DNA from: an uncultured Lachnospiraceae bacterium
GTDB taxonomy: Bacteria > Bacillota > Clostridia > Lachnospirales > Lachnospiraceae
Reading direction: 5' to 3'
DNA: 61,203 nucleotides
Assembly (NCBI GenBank): GCA_947626415.1
Contig: CANQSA010000013.1
Location: forward strand, 1 to 61,203
The translations under genes and the position numbers were made by a program. This document shows, piece by piece, positions 45,901-55,994 of the stretch. The first letter of the stretch is position 1. Each line of letters starts with the position of its first letter. The notes below the pieces were generated by a model. The model made no database searches, was not told the origin of the DNA, and was given only the letters and a program-made list of their open reading frames with translations.

Positions 45901-48900
45901 CCGTAATCGGATCTGGAATAGTTATAAAGGATGGATCTTACCGCAACTTCAAACTTTTTCCCTTTCCAGCCTGCATTCATCGGAATGGTATACTTCTGTA
46001 CGCCGTAAGGTACCGCTTTCGGTTTTTCAAAGTCTTTCACTTTTCCAAAGTCCTGATAAACGGAACCGTCTTCATTCAGAATCCGAAGCATAAGCTGGTC
46101 ACCGAAATATCTTTCATTGTTATGCTTCCAGGTAACCGTGATCCAATCATCCGTATTGCTGATTTTCAGTTCCTTCGGCGTCGAGCTGGTCGATTTCAGG
46201 CTTTCCGTATAGAGCTTCAATAGCATGGGCTCAATCAGTTTATAAGCCTTTTCCCGCCTATCGTTCCCATTATACGCTCTGATATCTTCAGAAAAGGTCC
46301 AGCTTTGTTCACTTTTATTACCATCGAGGTTAGCCGTAAATTTTATTTTTTTACTCTCAACTGTAATCTTAGTACCGGCCGCATTGCTTGTGCTTTCCTT
46401 ACTGTAATAATAACATTCTGTAACTTTACAGTAATCACTCTTTTCTGCTACGCCGTCCGCAGATCCGAAGCTAAAGCAATACTGCAGCGTCTGCGGCGCA
46501 GTTGCACTGGCCTTTTTCCCGACGATTCCACGGAAATGATATACTTTAGTTGTAGTTTTATCTTTATTTTCTTTCGTTTCGAAGTTTTCTGAAAATCCAT
46601 AATTTCTGCACCGATAGAAAAATGCAGTCTGTTTATCAGTTGCGCCTGCGATCCCGCCGCCTTTTCCGTCTTTTGCGTTAATGATCCCGGTATTGATACA
46701 GTCTGTATAGATCACCGTTACCGCCGAGTCGCTTGAGGTCGAACCTGAAATTCCTCCCGCGCTGTTAGAATTATCACAGGTGATCTTTCCGTGATTTTCA
46801 CAGGAACTAAAGACAATCGTGTCACCGGACTCATTATTGTTCATAAAGTTTCCGACCAGACCTCCGGCTGCTTTACAGCCCGTTCCCTTACTTACGATGT
46901 CTCCGTAATTTATACACTTTTCAAATGTTGCGCCTTTATACTTCCATCTGCCAATAGCGCCTCCGGCTACAACGCCGGAAATCTTCCCATGATTTTCAAA
47001 TCCCTGGATCTGCATATTGTTCCGGCTGTTATTTTCCAGACGGCCGATCAAGCCGCCGGCTACGACATTATCCAGCTCCGCAGCTCGATACGATGCATTG
47101 ACTTCCGCATAATTCTTCACATCAATAATATTAGTACCGGAATTACTGTATCCGATAATGCCGCCGGTACCGGATCCGAAAATATAAAACTTTGATTCTA
47201 TCTTCCATTTTTCTCCTGTGCTGAGCGTATTGACTACAGCATTGGCCATCTGATACCCGACAATACCGCCGGTATGGCCTGAATAATTTGTTACCTCCAC
47301 TTGATACTTTGATTGCCCATAATTATCACATTTTTCTATGATAGCGCCTTCCCTATTCTGACCGACCATACCGCCTACATAACCCATAGCGGTGTTCTCA
47401 TTTTGGTAGCCGGAAGTTATCACCGTATCCTGCCCGGTTCCTACGAAACAGTTTTTGATTCTCGCATAGTTAATCCCGGTGGTCCCACCGATCGAAACGA
47501 TATTGTCACCCGAGCCGTTTGCCCGTACGGTTCCGCTAAACTTACAATTTTGAATAATTGCCTGATTCACACCGGCAATTCCGCCATATCCGGTAGTTTC
47601 CGTTCCCATATCTCCGGTAATTTCTGCCGTAATGTCGCAGTTCGCAATACTGGCACCGTTGAACCCTGCTGCACCGCCCAGATTTGCATAGGTCGCGTGA
47701 TTGCCTGCCAGGCTGATTTTGGTATTCCCCGTTACAGTGGCCCCAGCTATAGTGAAGCCATTAATGCCCGCAATCCCACCTGCATAACTGCCGGAGGTGT
47801 ATACCGAAATCTCACAGTTACGTACCTGTGTATCACTGACTGTCGCAGGTGAACTGTTCATACCCGCAACGCCGCCTACATAGCTGACTCCGCTCTGCTC
47901 CGTATTGCTGATCTTTAAATTTTCAACTGTTCCGCCCTGAATCTGTCCCTGATTCATTCCTACCATACCGCCAGCGTTAGACAAACCGGACAAAACAAGC
48001 GGTTCTGTTTCTCCTTTTACCGTACAATTCACAATTCTGCCTGAGTTAACAGACGCAATCCCGCCGCACTCGCCATTTGCGGAATTCACGAGTCCCGTAT
48101 TCACGCAATCCTGTATTAAGTTGCCGTTCTCTGCAACGATTCCGCCCGCATCTCCGGACTTTGTAGCTGAGATCGTACCGGTATTTTCGCAGGAGGAAAT
48201 ATCCTTCACTGCTTTACCGGCAATGCCCCCTGCATTTCCTTTAAGCGCCGTGACAGTCGCTTCATTTCTTAATTGCGATATCGGCTGCCCGTCTCCTTTG
48301 TTTGCGCCGCCAGCCTCTCCATTGCTTCCGAGCATACCGCCTACATACCGACTTCCGCTGACGCTGCCGGAAAAGGTAAACCGCGCTTCAGGATCTGTCG
48401 AATCCAATTTCACTGTCGCGCCGTTTTCTCCGACAATTCCGCCTACATATTCTCCGTCAGAAATAATCGTCAATCTTGCCGGTTCAGACGGCTCAGACGC
48501 CATCAGAATAATCGTTCCCGACTCCAGATTACCGCCTGTAATTCCTCCCGCAAAACTCTCGGTAGAGCGGAGCGTTCCGCCCTGCAGCTGAATCTCTTTG
48601 ATCGTTCCGTAGTTCTCAGCGGCAATTCCGCCGACATAGCTCCTGCCGCTGACGACGCTCTCCGCCGGGAATGTACATTTTTCAACCGTTCCGGTTTTTT
48701 TGTTTAAACCGACAATGCCGCCTACGCTGTTCTCTCCGCTGATATTCGGAACCGTACAGTTCTGTACCGTTCCTTCATTTACTTCACAGATGCCGCCCAG
48801 ATAAGTGCCGCCTGAGGTCACTGCGCCCTCTCCCTGATTCCTGCAGTTGTCGATCACCATATGCTCTGTTACTTTTCCGGCGATCCCGCCTACATATGCA

Positions 48901-51900
48901 TATTGTCCGTTGGATGCATCTGTTTCCAGTTTTCCCTTAACATAGTCAAGCGCCTTGACCTGCGTCTGATTGGCTACATTTTTGATCGTTAAATACGTGT
49001 CCCTCTGATTATAACCGACAACGCCGCCGCCATACAGCTTTACTGTCAGACTGCCGAAGCGCATCGGACCGCTTCCCGCATTGCCGGTCCCGTCAATGAT
49101 CAGTCTGGCTGTCGTTGTCAGATTCTTCTTTACTTTTCCCTGTTTCTCCAATTCCTCATATAATTTATCTTCATACAGTTTCAGATAAGAGGAATTATCC
49201 TCTGCTGAATCCTCTGCTGAATACGCACAAATTTTCTCTGCATCCGCCTTTACATCGGCAGTCTTTTTGTACAAGCCATTATAGCCGATAAAGCCGCCTG
49301 CCATGCCTTCTGCCGTAATCTCGCCCAGGAAATTATTGGTATTAAATCTTGCGTACAGACTCACTGTATCATCATCCACCGGCACAAGATTCCCGCCGAT
49401 AATACCGCCGACTGCATATTTTCCGCTGATCTCATTGGGATTGGCTTCAAACAATTCGCTTTTTTCAATAGATGTATCACTGAACAGCGCCGTAGACGCG
49501 TTCATGCCGATAAAACCGCCTACAAACGCGCCGGTTCCTCTTACAAATCCGCCATTTAACCGATAGCCGCTGATCACAGCGTCTTTCTCGTTCTGTCCTG
49601 CGATACCGCCTACATAGTTGCGGCCTGTCAGATAGCTGACTACATCCAAAGACTGCGAATCCGACCTGTCAGATTGGATCCAGCCTCGATTCGTGCCGGC
49701 AATACCGCCCACATAGTCCGCCTGCTGAAGCAGGGGAACGCCGGTAATGATTCGGGCGTCCGCATCGGATGACACCTCGCTGCCGCACTCTTCCAGCGTT
49801 CCGGCGTTATAGCCTGTAATACCGCCCGCATAAGAACCCGCCGCAGCGATAACGCCCCGGTTGGTCCAGTTGCTCACATTCAGCTCTTTATTCTCCGTTT
49901 CGGCAGGCAAAAGCACACCGTTTTCTCCTGCGCGGCCCGGCTCACTGTTGGCACCGGTGATCCCGCCGACATAGGAATATCCGATCACATTGGCGCCGTT
50001 TAAACCGCCGCCCGCGCCGCCGTACAGTTCCGAAGCTCCGGTATGGAAATCCGCGAATCCGACAATACCGCCTACATACTGATAGCCGAAAATATACGCG
50101 CTGCCGCCGCCGATATTCTCTGTCCGGCAATTCGTGATCGTGCTGTGCGCACTGTAGCCGGCAATGCCGCCTACGTAAACGCCGTTTAATTTCTTTTCCA
50201 GATTTTCATTATTCTCGAAAATCTCGGTCAGTTCCGCATTGGTGTATTCCGGCACACTGATACAGTTTTGAATCGTCAGATTCTCTTCTTTTTCCGTATT
50301 GTTCTCCAGGCTTCCTACGATGCCGCCGATCTTCTGCGCAAGGGTCGGGTTGATCCCGGAACCGCCCTGCATTTTCGCGCTGTCCGTATTGGCCTCTATT
50401 GCGCCGTAATTGATACAGCCGTCAATAACAACGGGGGACTCAGCGTCCGCCGATACCTGAATACTGCCTGCGATTCCGCCGACATTCTTGATTCCGTATA
50501 CTCTGGCGTAATTCCCCAGATTCGTGTAGCCGACATTCTTCTCCGCCTCGCTCATTCCGGCAAAGCCGCCTACATTTTCTTCTCCGAGGATCTGGCTGCA
50601 CAACGCCGGATTGGTCTGCGCGGAATTATTGATCCGCAGATTATCGAGAGTCCCTTCGTTGCGCCCGCAGAATGCGCCTACGCAATTAGTTCCGGACGCC
50701 CGGATCTGATCCAGCATCACGCCGCGGATCGTACCGTAATTGATCCGGAAGATTCCCACCTCACCGCCGGACTTGGACTCCATTCTACCTCCGGTATAAG
50801 AATCATATACTTTAAGTTTTGTATTGTCCTCTTCCGAAAGCGTCAGTCCGCTGACCGTATAGAGCCGGCTGCCTCTGCTGGTAAATACCGCGTTTTCCCG
50901 CAGCTTCTGAATGGCCGGGAACGCTGTCGCCGAGTTTACTACCGCCGTCCGGGGATCCGTATCGCCTCCCAGCAGCTTCTGTGTGTCATACAGACCGCCG
51001 TCCTCAATAAACTGCCGCCAGTCGATATTCCGAGTCAGCTGATACAAAACAGTGTGATCGTCTTTTCCGCTTCTGAGCGGCGTAGCCGTGCTGTCCTCAT
51101 AATACCGGATATTATATAAATGTCTTGCATTCGACAGCGAATAGGTATCTGTAACCTTTCCGCTCTCTGTCTCCGATGTTCCGGCCGCAAAATATACATG
51201 GCTGGCATTGCTCTGTTTCTTTGCCGTTGTTTTATAAATATCCCCGTAGCCTTTAACGGTACAGTAGATATTTTCCAGATCCAATCCGAATCTGGAAAAG
51301 CTATATGCTTTGGCAAATTCCCGATAAGCGTCAGAACCTGACCCGCCCCCCAGCGCCATAGGCTCCAGTTCATCAGCGGACGCCTGATAATACGCGCTGG
51401 TCGCGGAAAGATCCGCCGCGTCCAGTACGATCCGAACCGTATTATCCGTTTCCTGCATTAACAGAACCGGATAGGTCTGCGAACCGATTTTCTTTTCATC
51501 CGCGTCATAGCGAATCACTTCGCAGTCCGCGGAGACCTGTGCTGCGCTGTAGGCTGCGTTTAACTTCGTCCCGTCCACCAGAAGCACCATGCGCTTTTTC
51601 TTGCTGGCACTGTCTAACACTTCTATTTCATAGGTCAAATGGTTGATTGCTTCTTCTACCTTGCTGAAGCGGAAGGATAAATTCAATGTATTTTCATTGT
51701 TCAGCTTTACATCGACAAAAACCGGTTTATCTGCCGTCGCGCCGGTTGCTCTCGACAGCGTATCCACGCCCCAGTAACCGACCATACGGTCTTCCCGGTA
51801 GTCGACTTCCCGGCTGGAAATGCTGACATCTTTGCCGCGCAGATTTCCGGTTGCATTATATGTAAATACAAAATCCTTATTTTCTTTGTTATTGCTGTAC

Positions 51901-52502
51901 AGAACCGAGTATACCTGTCCGTCTTCCGGCGTAAACTCGAGGCAGACGGTCGCGTCTAAAATAGAGGTATCATAGAGATACGGCGTCAGCATATCGTACA
52001 TCGCCCGCTTTAACGGATCCAGCCCGGCGGCGTCCTGACGGTACTGCGCATAATCATCCGCCGTCCCCATAATGTAGCAGACCGTACCGGTATAACGCTT
52101 CTTCTCTGTCTCACTCTTTCCCTGTCTTGCGGGCCACAAGCGATCCAGCGTAATCGTCTCATTGTTGCTCCCGATCAGATTCCATTCGTCAAATTGAACC
52201 GGCTGATCATAAATGCCGTCGCCTGTCGGGTCATCCAACAGCAGCTTTGCGTCCAGCTGGCCGCTTGCGCTGTATTCTGTCAGTTGATTCTGCGCCGCCA
52301 GATACAGCGTTTTGGCGTAATCATTCTGCTCTTTGAAATCACTGTACGCGATCCATTTTACGACCCCTGTGGTAACGCTCCCCGCGAGGATCAGTAAAAT
52401 GCAGATAACCACAATCAATTCCACCATGGTAAATCCGCCATGGCGATTGCTGTGGTTCGCAAAATCCGTTCGATTCAGTTGTCCGGATCTTCTGATCTGC
52501 AT
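42927..52502 (-). CDS. giant prepilin with GLUG-type repeats (pilus-borne adhesin)
   Basis: A 3191-residue protein with a true type III prepilin start: a leader of 22 residues ends HGG|FTMVEL with Glu5, followed by the helix VVICILLILAGSVTTGVV. An N-terminal domain (about 60-575) precedes a region of about 1400 residues (580-2000) holding roughly 40 copies of a (V/A)GG(I/F)(A/V/I)G-x-N motif with C/N-x-x-x-(T/V) strands, the GLUG repeat pattern that folds as a beta solenoid. Beta-sandwich, fibronectin-like domains follow to about 2800, then an acidic Glu-rich insert (about 3010-3060) and a final beta domain. Start ATG is 8 bases after GGAGG. It lies inside the pilus operon after pilT and is far longer than normal pilins. 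Confidence 0.82.
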   Translation of the reverse strand: MQIRRSGQLNRTDFANHSNRHGGFTMVELIVVICILLILAGSVTTGVVKWIAYSDFKEQNDYAKTLYLAAQNQLTEYSASGQLDAKLLLDDPTGDGIYDQPVQFDEWNLIGSNNETITLDRLWPARQGKSETEKKRYTGTVCYIMGTADDYAQYRQDAAGLDPLKRAMYDMLTPYLYDTSILDATVCLEFTPEDGQVYSVLYSNNKENKDFVFTYNATGNLRGKDVSISSREVDYREDRMVGYWGVDTLSRATGATADKPVFVDVKLNNENTLNLSFRFSKVEEAINHLTYEIEVLDSASKKKRMVLLVDGTKLNAAYSAAQVSADCEVIRYDADEKKIGSQTYPVLLMQETDNTVRIVLDAADLSATSAYYQASADELEPMALGGGSGSDAYREFAKAYSFSRFGLDLENIYCTVKGYGDIYKTTAKKQSNASHVYFAAGTSETESGKVTDTYSLSNARHLYNIRYYEDSTATPLRSGKDDHTVLYQLTRNIDWRQFIEDGGLYDTQKLLGGDTDPRTAVVNSATAFPAIQKLRENAVFTSRGSRLYTVSGLTLSEEDNTKLKVYDSYTGGRMESKSGGEVGIFRINYGTIRGVMLDQIRASGTNCVGAFCGRNEGTLDNLRINNSAQTNPALCSQILGEENVGGFAGMSEAEKNVGYTNLGNYARVYGIKNVGGIAGSIQVSADAESPVVIDGCINYGAIEANTDSAKMQGGSGINPTLAQKIGGIVGSLENNTEKEENLTIQNCISVPEYTNAELTEIFENNENLEKKLNGVYVGGIAGYSAHSTITNCRTENIGGGSAYIFGYQYVGGIVGFADFHTGASELYGGAGGGLNGANVIGYSYVGGITGANSEPGRAGENGVLLPAETENKELNVSNWTNRGVIAAAGSYAGGITGYNAGTLEECGSEVSSDADARIITGVPLLQQADYVGGIAGTNRGWIQSDRSDSQSLDVVSYLTGRNYVGGIAGQNEKDAVISGYRLNGGFVRGTGAFVGGFIGMNASTALFSDTSIEKSELFEANPNEISGKYAVGGIIGGNLVPVDDDTVSLYARFNTNNFLGEITAEGMAGGFIGYNGLYKKTADVKADAEKICAYSAEDSAEDNSSYLKLYEDKLYEELEKQGKVKKNLTTTARLIIDGTGNAGSGPMRFGSLTVKLYGGGVVGYNQRDTYLTIKNVANQTQVKALDYVKGKLETDASNGQYAYVGGIAGKVTEHMVIDNCRNQGEGAVTSGGTYLGGICEVNEGTVQNCTVPNISGENSVGGIVGLNKKTGTVEKCTFPAESVVSGRSYVGGIAAENYGTIKEIQLQGGTLRSTESFAGGITGGNLESGTIILMASEPSEPARLTIISDGEYVGGIVGENGATVKLDSTDPEARFTFSGSVSGSRYVGGMLGSNGEAGGANKGDGQPISQLRNEATVTALKGNAGGIAGKAVKDISSCENTGTISATKSGDAGGIVAENGNLIQDCVNTGLVNSANGECGGIASVNSGRIVNCTVKGETEPLVLSGLSNAGGMVGMNQGQIQGGTVENLKISNTEQSGVSYVGGVAGMNSSPATVSDTQVRNCEISVYTSGSYAGGIAGINGFTIAGATVTGNTKISLAGNHATYANLGGAAGFNGASIANCDITAEITGDMGTETTGYGGIAGVNQAIIQNCKFSGTVRANGSGDNIVSIGGTTGINYARIKNCFVGTGQDTVITSGYQNENTAMGYVGGMVGQNREGAIIEKCDNYGQSKYQVEVTNYSGHTGGIVGYQMANAVVNTLSTGEKWKIESKFYIFGSGTGGIIGYSNSGTNIIDVKNYAEVNASYRAAELDNVVAGGLIGRLENNSRNNMQIQGFENHGKISGVVAGGAIGRWKYKGATFEKCINYGDIVSKGTGCKAAGGLVGNFMNNNESGDTIVFSSCENHGKITCDNSNSAGGISGSTSSDSAVTVIYTDCINTGIINAKDGKGGGIAGATDKQTAFFYRCRNYGFSENFETKENKDKTTTKVYHFRGIVGKKASATAPQTLQYCFSFGSADGVAEKSDYCKVTECYYYSKESTSNAAGTKITVESKKIKFTANLDGNKSEQSWTFSEDIRAYNGNDRREKAYKLIEPMLLKLYTESLKSTSSTPKELKISNTDDWITVTWKHNNERYFGDQLMLRILNEDGSVYQDFGKVKDFEKPKAVPYGVQKYTIPMNAGWKGKKFEVAVRSILYNYSRSDYGDAWLKENGPNNGANEDAREGNASVWANIISGKLLTGLPAPEVHLELAPDAQNQYTFIAVLENQKAYSGDKATTVRITGKDIFAIDIPTSEGRSEPFTFTNAESKSKTFTAIALANGKYAASSIVSNDAAAYDGTNLQNTQYVKTTFDDFYGDRFGSLYNQIRLDKESSVTDIYMNTEVVVDDYAVTDAQGSTVAKIPMTVARGNVHVSAYGGEMTSILNQLPEDFLDYGNVTARVYPWRGQAEVFWYGHPVAEKIKRDDLIGYIQNRSLLDTQRNNTAVFILNGKETEVSSGYSISLNPDGTYDVIYSSILDYKDTYKKQIKEKTYKKKDGQITGTDFNAAVQPRPVLDPTLEISEDGMHYTFRWDSENADPNAVYDIQLIGRSEQYNYVTGETEVGEVPLETLTVDSNSHTFVDQNNNWNYNAYILTVTRVGEVDKNGKTTAFSAKATKDYAVRLRFSQLPMPTISLHRDANGEVNKDTLLYDITWSMGTIAERKTQEIGAYEVKIAYTVNGEEHADILQFEAPVPLPDKENATQSAVLDLNAYAPGQTLRISVRSLAKEDAVTRRDGVEGVAREITLPSRQSVPNVAKLSAEPEYAADKFVTQAEWEKGIRLAVQDAEIQQTGKYEIAISVYNEKAEPDRQTVSEGDAPDLTTGGYWNSDALATLLSKASRTTMEGDLASATYQLVTGLKTDYAGKWLKIALRNISESNISSNWTDEDADELTENYAWIRLPRLQIESPELSDSDINLYYDPDSGEWSLTDSGASGLILVNQTALDLTLADRASAYRIEITPENSGTETQNPDGTEKKATDLLYLEAVAGETDLYHVFYLSAEEAEGDGSAENEETQSGGTQPEAGKEPQTDENEAGESEETPICSRNEKAVFIGEMNLQEEGSLVLPPVKELIQNYELIDVNAVMLLHWKKAETGKQREIQLIMPEAKSITLADGTEYQSNQNRFSGSVTVYALVSEEDRHRYADSLSSGWIASYNQ

Positions 52503-52548
52503 CAACGATTCCTCCTGTTTTGATAGATCCTGTTTTATAAATACTATA

Positions 52549-53598
52549 TTATAGATACTGTTCTAAGTCTCTCCTGTCATTCGTATACTGGAACGCGGTC
52601 TGTTTATCGATATAGCCCTGTTGTACCAGCCGCATCAGATCCATGTTCAGCGTATGCATTCCCATAGCCGCGCCGGCCTGCATCATGCTGCCCATCTGAT
52701 GACTTTTGTTTTCCCGGATCAGGTTGGTGATGGCGTCAGTTCCCAGCAGGATCTCGGTTCCGGCGATTCGCCCGCCGCCGCCTGTAACCGGCATCAGGCA
52801 TTGGGTAATTACCCCTTTCAGCACGCCGGCAAGCTGCGTCCGCGCCTGGTTCTGGCTCCCCGAAGGACAGGCGTCAATGACACGTTCGATCGTCTGCGCC
52901 GCGCCGGTCGTATGCAGGGTGGATAATACCAGATGCCCGGTCTCGGCTGCCGTCAGCGCCGCCATGATCGTCTCGTAGTCACGCATTTCTCCTACCAGGA
53001 TGATGTCCGGATCCTCACGCAGAGCGCTGCGGAGCGCCGCCGCGAAATCGGTTACATCCCTGCCTGTCTCTCTCTGATGGATCAGCGCCATTTTACTTTC
53101 ATATGTGTACTCGATCGGATCCTCTATTGTAATAATATGCTCTTCTCTCGTCTGGTTGATATGTTCGATCATTGCCGCCAGCGTTGTGGATTTACCGCTT
53201 CCGGTAGGCCCCGTTACGAGGATCAGTCCTCTGGGCTCTTCCACCAGCTTATAGAGCAGCTCCGGCATATGCAGATCCTTCAGACTGGGAATCCGGTTGT
53301 TGAGCAGACGGATCGTCGCCGCGATCTTGCCCTTCTGCCGAAACACATTCACTCTCTGCCGATTGCCGTCCGACGTCTCTATCGCGAAATCCACGTCATG
53401 ACCGCTGTCATATTCCGCCTTCTGCGCATCATCCATCATATTGTAGATCATTTCAAAGGTCTCATCTTCATCCGGCTGCGCCAGCGTCTGCATCAGTTTT
53501 CCGTGAACGCGCATCATTAACGGCATCCCTGCGGAAATGTGGATATCGGAAGCCTGTTCTTCCCGGCACATGATAATCAGTCTGTCAATCTCATACAT
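52549..53598 (-). CDS. pilT: type IV pilus retraction ATPase PilT
   Basis: Hexameric cytoplasmic ATPase that powers pilus depolymerisation. Walker A GPTGSGKSTT near residue 128, Asp box EEHIITIEDPIEY near 152, Walker B ILVGEMRDYETI near 195 and His box GHLVLSTLHTTGAAQTI near 222 are all present. Length 349 is typical. It is 24 bp from pilB. Its presence argues for a dynamic, retractile pilus and not a pure secretion pseudopilus. Confidence 0.95.
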   Translation of the reverse strand: MYEIDRLIIMCREEQASDIHISAGMPLMMRVHGKLMQTLAQPDEDETFEMIYNMMDDAQKAEYDSGHDVDFAIETSDGNRQRVNVFRQKGKIAATIRLLNNRIPSLKDLHMPELLYKLVEEPRGLILVTGPTGSGKSTTLAAMIEHINQTREEHIITIEDPIEYTYESKMALIHQRETGRDVTDFAAALRSALREDPDIILVGEMRDYETIMAALTAAETGHLVLSTLHTTGAAQTIERVIDACPSGSQNQARTQLAGVLKGVITQCLMPVTGGGGRIAGTEILLGTDAITNLIRENKSHQMGSMMQAGAAMGMHTLNMDLMRLVQQGYIDKQTAFQYTNDRRDLEQYL

Positions 53599-53622
53599 GA
53601 AAACAATCTCCTACTCTGTCAT

Positions 53623-55308
53623 TTATTTGTAATAAGCCACTTTCTTTAATTCTTCAAACGAGGACACGCCGTTCTTCACCATCTGGATGCCCGCTTCCTT
53701 CAGCGTGTGCATCTGCTGGTGTTCCACCGCGTAATCCTGGATCTCCTCTGCGGACGCGCCGTCAATGATCATCTTCCGCACATCCCGGTCGATCATCAGG
53801 ATCTCATGGATCGCGATCCGCCCCCGATACCCGGTATAATTGCACTGCGGGCAGCCCTTCGCCCGCTTGATCCGCTTCACATCCGGGCCCAGCATCCGCG
53901 CCTCCTCCGCAGTCGGAACGCTTTCCTCACAGCAGTCCGGGCAGACCTTCCGCATCAGACGCTGCGCGATCACGCCGACCAGAGAGTTGGCAACCATATA
54001 GGGCATCAGCCCCATGTCTTCCAGACGGATTACGGAAGATGCCGCGTCATTGGTATGCAGGGTGGAAAATACCAGATGTCCTGTGATGGCGGAACGGACG
54101 GAAATCGTCGCGGTTTCCACATCACGGGTCTCGCCGACCATGATGATATCCGGATCCTGCCGCAGCAGGGCGCGCAGCCCGGCCTCAAAGGTCAGCCCGG
54201 CCTGATTATTTACCTGCGACTGGTTGATCTTCGGCAGGTTCTTCTCTACAGGGTCTTCTATGGTACTGATATTCACTGCCCGTTTCGACAGCTCTGTCAG
54301 AATCATATACAGAGTCGTGGTCTTGCCGGAACCGGTAGGACCGGTAAAATAGATAATGCCGTTCGGAGAACCCAGCATCGTGCGCAGTTTTTCGTAGTCG
54401 TCCTGCTGCATGCCGAAGGTCGCCGGATAATCGATCGGCGCATTGTTCGTCAGCAGACGGAGCACCGCTTTTTCCCCGAATACCGTAGGGATCACGGACA
54501 CACGCAGGTTGACCGGATCGCCGCCGATCCGCATTCGGAAATGTCCGTCCTGCGGGATCCGCCGTTCGGCGATATCCATGCCGCCCAATATCTTGATCCG
54601 GGCGATCAGGGACGGGTGCAGATTCTTCTGCAGGGTAACAAATTCTACGATCACGCCGTCAATCCGCATCCGAACCGTGGTCTTATCTTCAAAGGGTTCA
54701 ATATGAATATCGGACGCATGGGTCGCGTAAGCGCGCTCCACCAGACGGTTCAGCAGATTGATGATCGGGGTATCGTCGTCCCCTTCTTCCTCGATGTTAA
54801 ACTCATCCGTGTCCGCAAGCTGTTCAAAGCTCTTGTTGGCGATGCTGGCAGCTTCTCTCGCTTCTACTTCACTGTAGTAGAACGCAATGGCGTTTTTCAG
54901 CGCCGCTCTGGGGCTCAGGCAGATCTCCAGCTGCATACCGGTAGTCTGCCGGATATCTTCGATCCCGTAGAAGTTTAACGGATCGTTCACCACTACGACC
55001 AGAATGCCTTCCACATTGTTAATGGCAAGCATTTCATACCGCTCCGCCAGCGGTCTGGGGATCATCTGTACCGCTTCCAGATCCACATCCTCATTAGAAA
55101 TGTCTACAACACGCTCATTTAACTGCTCTGCCAGTGCGCCCAAAACCTGGTCTTCCGTGACAAATTCCATTTCAATCAGGGCTGCGCCGAGCCGAACGCC
55201 TTTATGTTCTTTCTGATAGGCGAGCGCTTCCCCGATCTGGCTGTCTGTTACATACCCGTATTCTTTTAACACATCTCCGATCCGGAGATTCCTGATATTC
55301 TGCTCCAT
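53623..55308 (-). CDS. pilB: type IV pilus assembly ATPase PilB
   Basis: Hexameric extension motor of the GspE/PilB family. The N-terminal MshEN/GSPII_E domain (about 1-150, IGDVLKEYGYVTDSQIGEAL) can bind c-di-GMP in some relatives. The core has Walker A GPTGSGKTTTLYM near 320, Asp box ISTIEDPVE, Walker B IIMVGETRDVET and the His box GHLVFSTLHTNDAASSV. A zinc tetracysteine (CPDCC ... CPQC) lies near 445-480. The start could be the GTG three codons before the chosen ATG; spacing to GAGG favours the ATG. Confidence 0.95.
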   Translation of the reverse strand: MEQNIRNLRIGDVLKEYGYVTDSQIGEALAYQKEHKGVRLGAALIEMEFVTEDQVLGALAEQLNERVVDISNEDVDLEAVQMIPRPLAERYEMLAINNVEGILVVVVNDPLNFYGIEDIRQTTGMQLEICLSPRAALKNAIAFYYSEVEAREAASIANKSFEQLADTDEFNIEEEGDDDTPIINLLNRLVERAYATHASDIHIEPFEDKTTVRMRIDGVIVEFVTLQKNLHPSLIARIKILGGMDIAERRIPQDGHFRMRIGGDPVNLRVSVIPTVFGEKAVLRLLTNNAPIDYPATFGMQQDDYEKLRTMLGSPNGIIYFTGPTGSGKTTTLYMILTELSKRAVNISTIEDPVEKNLPKINQSQVNNQAGLTFEAGLRALLRQDPDIIMVGETRDVETATISVRSAITGHLVFSTLHTNDAASSVIRLEDMGLMPYMVANSLVGVIAQRLMRKVCPDCCEESVPTAEEARMLGPDVKRIKRAKGCPQCNYTGYRGRIAIHEILMIDRDVRKMIIDGASAEEIQDYAVEHQQMHTLKEAGIQMVKNGVSSFEELKKVAYYK

Positions 55309-55325
55309 GCTCTCCACCGCCTCAT

Positions 55326-55994
55326 TTATTCTGCCGCGTCTTCCACAGTTGTCAGCTGGGAATCGATGTATTCCTCAATATCCTGGCACATATAGATCTC
55401 TACGGTCAGACTCAGCGTATACGCCTCGCTTCCCGCCAGTTTATTCTCCTGCCAGCTAAAATCCGACACCCGCAGTTTCGGCGAAGTGCCGATCATTTCA
55501 TCCAGCAGCTTCTGCAGATTTCCTTTGCTGCCCTCCAGCGTCAGCTGCACCTTGGCCGCATATGCGCCGGTAAAAACAACCTGTTCTTCCGCTGCGCCGT
55601 CCTTCGACAGCTGATCCGGATAGGCGATCAGACTTGTATACTCCGCCATATCCGGCATGGTGATCGAAAGGCTCTGCACCTTAGCGCCGCCTTCCAGCGC
55701 CATATTGGTAAGCATCTTGTCGATCTCTACATTCCGCATGATGTCATAGTAAAGCGCGCGGGAAGTCTCCAGATCCCGGTAAATGCCTTCCTGCCGAAGC
55801 TGCAGCACGGGGAGTCCCGAAACCTTCATTTCCTTTTCCTGCTTTTCCAGCTTCTGCTGATCGACCTGCTGACTGAGTTCCTGTCCCTTGTCTGCCAACG
55901 GCATGATCCCAAAGTAGATCAACGCGGCAATCACCAGAACAACGCCGAAGATCATCAATAATTTTTTATCCCGTTCCGTAATCTGAGTCGTCAT
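55326..55994 (-). CDS. pilO: PilO-like pilus alignment protein
   Basis: Single-pass inner membrane protein of the PilMNO platform. One helix (about 13-31, IFGVVLVIAALIYFGIMP) is followed by a short coiled segment (LSQQVDQQKLEKQEKEM) and an extracytoplasmic ferredoxin-like region. Sequence identity to known PilO is low; the call rests on size, layout and place directly after the PilM-PilN fusion, whose stop it overlaps by 4 bp. 222 residues. Confidence 0.8.
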   Translation of the reverse strand: MTTQITERDKKLLMIFGVVLVIAALIYFGIMPLADKGQELSQQVDQQKLEKQEKEMKVSGLPVLQLRQEGIYRDLETSRALYYDIMRNVEIDKMLTNMALEGGAKVQSLSITMPDMAEYTSLIAYPDQLSKDGAAEEQVVFTGAYAAKVQLTLEGSKGNLQKLLDEMIGTSPKLRVSDFSWQENKLAGSEAYTLSLTVEIYMCQDIEEYIDSQLTTVEDAAE

